From a virus, in the IMG/VR virus record IMGVR_UViG_3300027805_000067, positions 1 through 27,844 of that record: DNA of 27,844 nt; one strand, 5' to 3'. The translations under genes and the position numbers were made by a program. Below are positions 1 to 6,476 of this stretch, one piece after another. Position 1 is the stretch's first letter; each line of letters begins with the position of its first letter. The notes beneath the pieces are model-generated. The model saw only the letters and a program-made list of their open reading frames with translations. It did not search any database and was not told the DNA's origin.

Positions 1-1
1 T

Positions 2-517
2 ACCGTTAATGCTGGCGGCTTTAGAAGTTTTACGTCGGCTACATTAGACGGTAATAATATGACCCAGCTAGCAAGCATATCTACCTTTGGCTGCACCGCT
101 GCCTATGAGATTGCAGACGAGGTTAGCAGCACTGCCGACATAGAGCTTGAAGTGAGTGGCTCGGTTGGCACACCCATGCGTATTTTTGTGTACAGCGTTA
201 ATACGCCTTCATTGACTTTGGTTGATTCAGCCTCAAGCGCAAACACTTCTGCTACCAAATCTTTAACCGTTAACACCGCGTTTAATGGCGCTGTGCTTAT
301 GGCGGCTAATGCGTTTAATTCTTCTACAGTATCGGTGTCGTCTTTTTCTGGGCTTGACCAGCTAGATTATCCCGGTGCAAAAGACGGCTCTTCTTCTTTT
401 AGGGTTATGGGGTCTGATGCAATCACTGCAAAGACAACTAATTCAGTTTACTCAATCACGTTCAACACTACTAGCGTTTCTTCGGATAAAGCCCTTGCGA
501 TTTCGCTTTCTAGATGA
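2..517 (+). CDS. 5'-truncated beta-rich phage protein, function unknown
   Basis: The reading frame is open from position 2 to the TGA at 515-517. The first ATG is at 59, but no Shine-Dalgarno sequence precedes it, so the gene most likely begins left of the window. The visible ~171 residues are rich in Ser, Thr, Ala and Val with alternating hydrophobic and polar residues, which suggests a beta-sandwich. No catalytic motif is visible. It sits 12 nt upstream of the gp10-like tail gene in the virion block, so a structural or decoration role is an inference. Its composition is lower in GC (53 of 120 bases in the two lines counted, 44%) than the genes that follow, and it uses more AT-ending codons. 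I do not recognise the family. Confidence 0.75.
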   Translation, partial: TVNAGGFRSFTSATLDGNNMTQLASISTFGCTAAYEIADEVSSTADIELEVSGSVGTPMRIFVYSVNTPSLTLVDSASSANTSATKSLTVNTAFNGAVLMAANAFNSSTVSVSSFSGLDQLDYPGAKDGSSSFRVMGSDAITAKTTNSVYSITFNTTSVSSDKALAISLSR

Positions 518-529
518 CGTGGAGTAATC

Positions 530-2494
530 GTGCCGCTACAAAAGCTTCAGTTCACGCCGGGAGTCAACAGGGAATCTACGTCGCTCGCCAATGAAGGTAC
601 TTGGTTTGAGTGCGACAAGGTTCGCTTCCGCTCTGGCTACCCGGAAAAGCTCGGTGGGTGGGTGCTGGATCCGGGGCGCTACAACACGGTGGCTGGCGCA
701 TTGGCTCCGCCCACTGGAATGTACTGGGGTGTGGCGCGGTTTCTGTGGGCGTACCTGACGCTCAACGGGCGCAACCTGCTGGCAATCGGCACCAACCTGA
801 AGTTCTACCTCGAAGAAGGGGTTGGCGGTCTTGTATACGATGTCACACCCATCCGGGAAACGACGGCTGCAGGCGCGGTTACTTTTGCTGCGACCAATGG
901 TTCCGCTACGCTCACTGTTACTGACACGGGCCACGGCGCATCTCCCGGCGATTTCGTGACTTTCAGCGGTGCCGCGTCCCTTGGCGGCAACATCACGGCC
1001 TCGGTGCTGAACCGCGAGTACCGCATCGTAAATATACTTTCATCATCCACCTACACCATTACGGCCACAGCAACGGCCAACGCAAGTGATACAGGCAATG
1101 GCGGGGCTTCTACGGTTGGCGCATATCAACTAAGCACACGCTCTGCGGTGTCTACCGCCACGTTTGGTTGGGGCGCTGGCGGCTGGAGTGGCGTGACGTT
1201 TGGCGAAGCGGATACTGGCTGGGGCGAGTCCAACACCACGCAGATCTCTGTGCAAGCCGCGCTGTGGAGCGCCGCCAACTACGGCGAGTACCTGATTATC
1301 AACCCGCGTAACGGTGCGCTCTACATGCAGATCCCGAGCGCTGGGATTGGTACCTATAACCGTGCGGTTCTGCTGTCCTCGACTAGCTCGGGCGCGTACC
1401 AAACCGATACTGACTGCCCGAGCACCTGTGCTTTTGTTATGGTGTCGGACTCTTCGCGGATTGTGATCGCGTTCGGCTGTAACGACTACGGCAGCGCCAC
1501 CCGTGACCCGCTGCTTATTCGGTGGTCGGCACAGGAAGACTATTCGGTATGGAGCCCTGCGGTAACCAATCAGGCGGGTAGCTACCGGCTAAGCCACGGC
1601 TCGCAGATCAAGTCTGCTATCCAGACCCGGCAAGAGATCGTGGTGTTTACGGACGCCAGCGTGTATTCCATGCGATACGACGGACCGCCGTTTGTCTGGT
1701 CGTTCGATATTCTGGCCGACAACATCTCGTTTGTGGGCTCCAACGCTGCGGCACTGGCCGGTAACATCGTGTACTGGATGGGCGTGGACAAGTTCTACAC
1801 CTACTCCGGGCGCGTCGAGACGCTGCCCTGCACCCTGCGGCAGTACGTTTTCAGCGACATCAATCTGGATCAGGCTGAGCAGATCTTCGCTAGCACCAAC
1901 GAGGGTTACAACGAGATCTGGTGGTTCTACTGCTCGGCCAACTCCGACACCATCGACAAGTACGTCATCTATAACTACCTTGAGCGTACTTGGGCCTACG
2001 GCACGATGGCGCGTACCGCGTGGCTGGACTCACCGCTTCGGACCACTCCGACCGCCGCTGCCTATGATGGCAAGATCGTCTACCACGAGGTCGGCACTGA
2101 TGACGGCTCGGTGGACCCGCCGGTTGCGATTGAGGCTTACATCCAGTCCGCAGACTTCAACATCAACGACGGCCATCAGTACGGGTTTGTTTGGCAGGTT
2201 GTGCCGGATGTGACGTTCGACAACTCGACCTCTGCCACCCCGACGGTGAACTACACCCTTCGCCCTAGACAAAACCCCGGCGCGAACTACAATGTGGCAC
2301 CGACCGATCCGGTCGTCAGCGCCAACAACTACAGCGGGCAACGGACCTACACCGTGCAGCAATTCACCCAACTGCTGAATGTCCGGGTTCGTGGGCGGCA
2401 GATGGCGTTCAAGGTCGGCTCCGACACGCTTGGCAGCGCTTGGCAGCTTGGTGTCCCGGCAATTGACATCCGTCCGGATGGGCGTAGGTCGTAA
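530..2494 (+). CDS. tail / DNA-stabilisation-like structural protein (P22 gp10-like organisation)
   Basis: This 654-aa gene starts at GTG 530, with GGAG at 521-524 at good spacing. The N-terminus (MPLQKLQFTPGVNRES, then WFECDKVRFRSGYPEKLGGW) is the type found at the head of large virion proteins of many short-tailed phages, and it recalls P22 gp10, which also starts MP(I/L)QQL..GV. Residues about 116-190 look like an inserted beta domain (TDTGHGASPGDFVTF, then NREYRIVNI). The rest is rich in aromatic residues and repeated beta strands, compatible with a beta-propeller-like hub or stabilisation protein that seals the portal or connects the tail. Its stop is 2 nt before the next start, so the genes are probably co-translated. 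Structural assignment is fairly safe; the exact gp10 equivalence is an inference from N-terminal style, size and position. Confidence 0.72.
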   Translation: MPLQKLQFTPGVNRESTSLANEGTWFECDKVRFRSGYPEKLGGWVLDPGRYNTVAGALAPPTGMYWGVARFLWAYLTLNGRNLLAIGTNLKFYLEEGVGGLVYDVTPIRETTAAGAVTFAATNGSATLTVTDTGHGASPGDFVTFSGAASLGGNITASVLNREYRIVNILSSSTYTITATATANASDTGNGGASTVGAYQLSTRSAVSTATFGWGAGGWSGVTFGEADTGWGESNTTQISVQAALWSAANYGEYLIINPRNGALYMQIPSAGIGTYNRAVLLSSTSSGAYQTDTDCPSTCAFVMVSDSSRIVIAFGCNDYGSATRDPLLIRWSAQEDYSVWSPAVTNQAGSYRLSHGSQIKSAIQTRQEIVVFTDASVYSMRYDGPPFVWSFDILADNISFVGSNAAALAGNIVYWMGVDKFYTYSGRVETLPCTLRQYVFSDINLDQAEQIFASTNEGYNEIWWFYCSANSDTIDKYVIYNYLERTWAYGTMARTAWLDSPLRTTPTAAAYDGKIVYHEVGTDDGSVDPPVAIEAYIQSADFNINDGHQYGFVWQVVPDVTFDNSTSATPTVNYTLRPRQNPGANYNVAPTDPVVSANNYSGQRTYTVQQFTQLLNVRVRGRQMAFKVGSDTLGSAWQLGVPAIDIRPDGRRS

Positions 2495-2496
2495 CG

Positions 2497-3108
2497 ATGT
2501 CGCAGATTCTGCCGCCGCGTCGCCCGTTTCTGCCACTGGCACCTACGGAGTATGAGCGTGCGTATCAGGATCAGCTAAACAACGTCCTGCGGCTGTACTT
2601 CTCCAAGATCGACACGACCTTCCAGCAGCTTCTTCTGGGGTTCAACAACTACGGCACGTTCTACGACACGACGACTCAGGACAACCCGGTGGCGAACACC
2701 GAGAACCTGATGGAGTTCAACAGCACCGCAGAAGCGTACGGGATTGAAGTAGAAGGCACACCGCCTACGCAGATCAAGGTGTCCAAGGGCGGGGTATACA
2801 ACTTCCAGTTCTCGGCACAGTTCGACGTGACCGGCGGTGGCTCGGCGTCTGCGTACGTGTGGTTCAAGGTCAACGGCACAGCGCTCCCACATACGGCGAC
2901 GAAGATTGTGGTTGGTGGTCCCAGTGCAGAAACGGTAGCCGCGTGGAACTACTTGGTGACGATGAACGCCGGGGATTACTTTGAACTGGCGTGGAGTTCT
3001 AGCGACACGGACATGGTGATGCTTGCTGAAGCCGCGTCTTCCCCCGTTCCAGAGGTGCCGTCTGTGATCCTGACCGTCACGTACGTCTACCCCAGCGACA
3101 CTAATTGA
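2497..3108 (+). CDS. virion protein with a probable C1q/TNF-like jelly-roll C-terminal domain
   Basis: A 203-aa protein beginning 2 nt after the preceding stop. The N-terminal ~60 residues (MSQILPPRRPFLPLAPTEYE, then a helix with LNNVLRLYF) look like an attachment helix. From about residue 65 the sequence becomes beta-rich, with motifs such as GGVYNFQFSAQF, YVWFKVNG and NAGDYFELAWSSSD ending in a hydrophobic strand (VILTVTYV). This succession resembles the C1q/TNF-like jelly-roll heads used by trimeric phage fibre or decoration proteins. The family call rests on visual strand pattern, not on a search. Its position between the tail/stabilisation gene and the ejection-type genes suggests a tail-associated or fibre role. 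Confidence 0.65.
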   Translation: MSQILPPRRPFLPLAPTEYERAYQDQLNNVLRLYFSKIDTTFQQLLLGFNNYGTFYDTTTQDNPVANTENLMEFNSTAEAYGIEVEGTPPTQIKVSKGGVYNFQFSAQFDVTGGGSASAYVWFKVNGTALPHTATKIVVGGPSAETVAAWNYLVTMNAGDYFELAWSSSDTDMVMLAEAASSPVPEVPSVILTVTYVYPSDTN

Positions 3109-3118
3109 GGTAAAGAAA

Positions 3119-4636
3119 ATGGCACTGCCTACTGTTGACTACGGCCGTCTGGCTACGATGACCCAAGACGAAGCGCGGGATTACCTGCGCGAGTTGTATT
3201 CGGGCGGGATTGACCCAAATAATAGCGGCCTCAACCTGTCTGGCAATACCGAATACATCGAGCGCGAGGGCGGTGGGTATTCAACCCCTAGCACGGAGTA
3301 CGCCGCAGGTATTACTAAACTGTTTGACCCAGAGTACGCCGGAGGTGTTTACGGCGGCTACGAAGGCGTATTCGACCCCGAAGGCAACCTCAAAGACGTT
3401 AGATTTAAGAAGGGGGAGCGCCACGAAGGTTGGTACGCCGAAAATAGCGATTGGATTGATCCGCTTATTGTTGCCGGCGCGATGGGTCTTGGGGGCGGGC
3501 TGTTTGGTGGTATGGGCGGCGGCGCTGGTGCAGGTGCAGGCATCTCCGAAGGCGTCATGGCCGGTCTTGAAACCGGTGGGTTTGGTGCGGGTGCTAGTGG
3601 CATCTCCCCCGGTGTTGCAGCGGGGCTTGAAGCGGGGCTCCCAGCGTTGGAAGGTGCGGGTGGAGCGGGAATCTCTGAAGGGACGATGGCGGGGCTTGAG
3701 ACCGGTGGGTTTGGCTCAGGGGCTGGCGGCATCTCCGAAGGTACGATGGCCGGTCTGGAAGGTGGGGTTGGTAGCGCCACCGGGGATATTGCACTTGTTG
3801 ATGGTGCCGCTGGCGCTGTAGCCCAACCGTTGACTGCCACGGAAGCCATCAAACAGTTTGGGGTCACTAAAGCCCTGCAACTTGGCCTGCTTGGTGCTGG
3901 GGTAGTCGATGCTTTGACAAAAGGTTCGTCTAGTGGCGGTGGGTCCAGCAATTTGCAAAACCCGGTGCATCCGTACAAGTTCGAGCGTACGGTCAACCCC
4001 GCTGCTACGCCGCTTACCTCCAAAGATGCCTACGCCTACCTAAGCGGAAAACCTTCGCCTACTACTGGGCAGCCGATTTCTACCGGGGCGCAAAACTGGT
4101 TTACCGACAAGTTCACAGCGCTTGATGGGCGCGATGCCAGTACCGGTGAAACACTTATCAGGGATCCGAACTCCGGCAGGTACATTCCGCAGTCCGCTAT
4201 TGACGCTGCTCAGAAGCAAGCTGACGATAAGAACAAAGCGGACACAGCTACCGGGGCTAACGGCGGGTTGATGGCTCTTGCCGACGGTGGATACGTGTTT
4301 GATACCGCGCTCGCTGATGGCGGGCTGATGGCACTGGCGGGAGGGGGTAGCACGCTGGGTAGTTACTCCGACGGTGGCAGGCTTTTGCGCGGCCCCGGTG
4401 ATGGCGTGTCTGACTCTATTCCTGCAACGATTGGTGGCAAGCAACCTGCACGCCTTGCCGACGGGGAGTTCGTGGTCCCCGCCCGCATCGTCTCTGAGCT
4501 TGGGAATGGCTCAACTGAGGCAGGTGCGCGTAAACTCTATGCAATGATGGACCGGATCCAAGCCGGTCGGCGCAAGACTGTCGGCAAGAAAGCCGTCGCT
4601 AAAGATTCCAAAGCAGACAAACACCTTCCTGCTTAA
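3119..4636 (+). CDS. Gly-rich virion-associated protein with GISEG repeats and a conserved phage C-terminal motif
   Basis: A 505-aa protein whose ATG is preceded by GAGG in TTGAGGTAAAGAAAATG, the same leader type used by the 745-aa gene at 6477. Residues ~141-216 carry four Gly-rich repeats (consensus GISEGtMAGLETGGFG). Residues ~382-410 contain two ADGG modules (LMALADGG, LADGGLMALAGGG). From about residue 425 the protein carries the block GPGDGVSDSIPA, then LADGEFVVP and LGNGSTEAGARKLYAMMDRI, which I recognise as a common C-terminal signature of structural or ejection proteins in environmental tailed phages. It ends in a Lys-rich tail. No enzyme motif is visible. An internal virion or tail-assembly role is inferred from context and composition. 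Confidence 0.68.
   Translation: MALPTVDYGRLATMTQDEARDYLRELYSGGIDPNNSGLNLSGNTEYIEREGGGYSTPSTEYAAGITKLFDPEYAGGVYGGYEGVFDPEGNLKDVRFKKGERHEGWYAENSDWIDPLIVAGAMGLGGGLFGGMGGGAGAGAGISEGVMAGLETGGFGAGASGISPGVAAGLEAGLPALEGAGGAGISEGTMAGLETGGFGSGAGGISEGTMAGLEGGVGSATGDIALVDGAAGAVAQPLTATEAIKQFGVTKALQLGLLGAGVVDALTKGSSSGGGSSNLQNPVHPYKFERTVNPAATPLTSKDAYAYLSGKPSPTTGQPISTGAQNWFTDKFTALDGRDASTGETLIRDPNSGRYIPQSAIDAAQKQADDKNKADTATGANGGLMALADGGYVFDTALADGGLMALAGGGSTLGSYSDGGRLLRGPGDGVSDSIPATIGGKQPARLADGEFVVPARIVSELGNGSTEAGARKLYAMMDRIQAGRRKTVGKKAVAKDSKADKHLPA
3539..3765 (+). repeat. degenerate in-frame Gly-rich repeat, about four units
   Basis: Four in-frame units begin with GISEG or GISPG (starts near 3539, 3599, 3668 and 3728), three of them continuing MAGLE. 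Units share amino acids better than bases: third codon positions differ widely, so the repeat has been kept at protein level rather than being freshly duplicated DNA. The second unit is longer and more divergent (GISPGVAAGLEAG followed by an extra LPALEGAGGA). Confidence 0.75.
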
Positions 4637-4648
4637 AGGTAAAAAATC

Positions 4649-6466
4649 ATGGCAGATCCTGTTAGCGGTCAAATAACTACGGCGGGGCTTGCCCCATACG
4701 CGGCTGACTATGTTGCTGACCTGTTTGGTAAAGCAGCGGCGGTAGGCGAGACACCGTATGTCCCATACACCGGGGATCGGGTTGCCCAGTTCTCGGATCT
4801 GCAGAATACAGCAGCTACCGCCGCTGCCGGTTTGGGGGCATCTAGCTACCTGTCTGACGCTGCTACGCTTGCCCAACACTTTGGCGACGCGGCTAAGACT
4901 GCTTCGTACACCCCCGGCACGATTACGTCCCAGACGGTCAGCGCTACCCCGCTTGGTCGTGCGCCTTCCATCAGTGCTCAGCAAGGCACGGCGGCTACTC
5001 TGGGTGCGGCTCCTACGGCCACGGCGGCTACTCTTGGAGCAGCGCCCACAGCGAAAGCGGCCTCGTTCCAAGGGCCAGCTAATGTTACTGCTCCCGCACT
5101 TCAGCAGTACAAGATGGACGCCGCACAGTCTGGCTATGATCCCGCTGCTGGACTTCAGCAATACCAGATGGGGCCAGCCGAGCGCGTCGGTACTGACCGC
5201 TTCATAGACCAGAACTACGCTGGGCAGTATATGTCGCCCTACATCCAGAATGTTCTGGATATTCAGAGGCGCGAAGCGCTCCGCTCAGACGATATTGCCC
5301 GTCAAGAACGTGGTGCTCGTGCGGCCAAGGCAGGCGCTTTTGGTGGTGCCCGTCAGGCCATCGAGGAAGCGGAGGCCAACCGCAACCTGCAGACTCGGAT
5401 GAACGACATTGAGGCCACCGGGCTTCAACGCGCCTATGAAGCGGCGCAGCAGCAGTTCACCTCTGACCAAGCACGCGCGTTGCAAGCGGGCACTGCCAAT
5501 CAGGGCGCTGGGCTTACTGTCGGCCAGCAAAACCTTGCGGCGCAGCTTGGCGTTCAAGGGCTTGGCGCGCAGCTTGGCACGAACATTCAACTGCAAAATC
5601 TTGCCAATCAGCAAGGAGCCAACCAAGCCAATCTGCAGGCACAACTAGGTACGCAGCAACTGGGTGTGGGTGCTCAGATGCAAGCCAATCTTGCCAACCA
5701 GCAGATGGGCTACAACACGGCGGCTCAGAACGCACAGCTTCAGCAGCAAATGGCGCTGGCTAATCAAGCACTTGCAGGGCAGTACGGTATTACTGGTGCA
5801 CAGCTTCAACAGCAAACCAACCTCGCTAACCAGCAGTTGGCGGGTCAGTACGGCCTCACGGGTGCGCAGCTTCAAAACCAGATGGCACTGCAGAACGCGC
5901 AGCTTGGTACGCAGGCAGGCATCGCGCAGGGGCAACTCCAAGGCCAGTACGACATCACCGGAGCGCAGCAGAATCTCCAAGCGCAACAGATGAACCAGAA
6001 CGCTAACCTGCAACAGCAACAGTTGCAGCAGCAAGCCAATCAATTTGGTGCCAACTATGGGCTGCAGCAGGCTGGGGTGGGTATGCAAGCTGCCAACACC
6101 CTTGGCAATATCGGTGCGCAGGAGTTCAATCAAAACCTTGGCGCAATCAACGCTCAAAACACGATTGGTGGGCAGCAACAACAGGTAGCGCAAAACCTGC
6201 TCAACCAGCAGTACCAAGACTTCCTGACGCAACAGCAGTACCCGCAACAGCAACTGATGTTCCAGAAGAACATTATGAGCGGGTTCCCGATGGGGTCGTC
6301 CAGCACCAACTACCAGTATCAAGATCCAAGCCTTCTGTCGCAGATTGCCGGGGGGCTGGGTACGGCTTACATGGCTAACAAGGTGTTTGGTTCCGCGTCT
6401 GGTGGTCTGGTGCCTAAAGCGCGTTCAGCGGGTCTTGCCGACCTGATTATCTCCAAGCTTGGTTGA
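4649..6466 (+). CDS. Gln/Ala-rich virion (ejection-type) protein with 11-residue repeats
   Basis: A 605-aa protein starting 12 nt after the previous stop, with AAAGG upstream of ATG 4649. The N-terminal half includes duplicated ATLGAAPTA modules near residues 117-140 and a conserved-looking block FIDQNYAGQYMSPYIQNVLD followed by RREALRSDDIARQERGARAA, typical of helical internal virion proteins. Residues 342-473 are a chain of 11-residue repeats rich in Gln, Ala and Leu. The C-terminus has a Gly/Ala helix (IAGGLGTAYMANKVFG) and the small motif SGGLVPKA, followed by LADLIISKLG. No catalytic residues are visible. The composition and position just before a transglycosylase-bearing virion protein point to a DNA-ejection or tail-channel component, which is an inference. 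Confidence 0.68.
   Translation: MADPVSGQITTAGLAPYAADYVADLFGKAAAVGETPYVPYTGDRVAQFSDLQNTAATAAAGLGASSYLSDAATLAQHFGDAAKTASYTPGTITSQTVSATPLGRAPSISAQQGTAATLGAAPTATAATLGAAPTAKAASFQGPANVTAPALQQYKMDAAQSGYDPAAGLQQYQMGPAERVGTDRFIDQNYAGQYMSPYIQNVLDIQRREALRSDDIARQERGARAAKAGAFGGARQAIEEAEANRNLQTRMNDIEATGLQRAYEAAQQQFTSDQARALQAGTANQGAGLTVGQQNLAAQLGVQGLGAQLGTNIQLQNLANQQGANQANLQAQLGTQQLGVGAQMQANLANQQMGYNTAAQNAQLQQQMALANQALAGQYGITGAQLQQQTNLANQQLAGQYGLTGAQLQNQMALQNAQLGTQAGIAQGQLQGQYDITGAQQNLQAQQMNQNANLQQQQLQQQANQFGANYGLQQAGVGMQAANTLGNIGAQEFNQNLGAINAQNTIGGQQQQVAQNLLNQQYQDFLTQQQYPQQQLMFQKNIMSGFPMGSSSTNYQYQDPSLLSQIAGGLGTAYMANKVFGSASGGLVPKARSAGLADLIISKLG
5672..6067 (+). repeat. hendecad (11-aa, 33-nt) repeat tract, about 12 units
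   Basis: In-frame units of exactly 33 nt start at 5672, 5705, 5738, 5771, 5804, 5837, 5870, 5903, 5936, 5969, 6002 and 6035. Central units read LAGQYGITGAQ, LQQQTNLANQQ, LAGQYGLTGAQ, LQNQMALQNAQ, LGTQAGIAQGQ and LQGQYDITGAQ. Most begin with Leu or another hydrophobic residue and end with Gln. The 11-residue period is that of right-handed or straight coiled coils. The QYGITGAQ-type unit recurs three times (5771, 5837, 5936), pointing to duplication of a two- or three-unit block. Confidence 0.82.
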
Positions 6467-6476
6467 GGTACGGAAA

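Noticed and set aside
3358-4023. 221-codon antisense frame opposite the Gly-rich repeats.
   Set aside because: Pro/Ser-rich shadow of the GGC/GGT-rich sense strand; no start signal and no recognisable domain.
5645-6322. 225-codon antisense Leu-rich frame opposite the Gln-rich hendecad region.
   Set aside because: CAG/CAA/GCA codons read backwards give Leu and Cys runs; membrane-like appearance is therefore a composition artefact.
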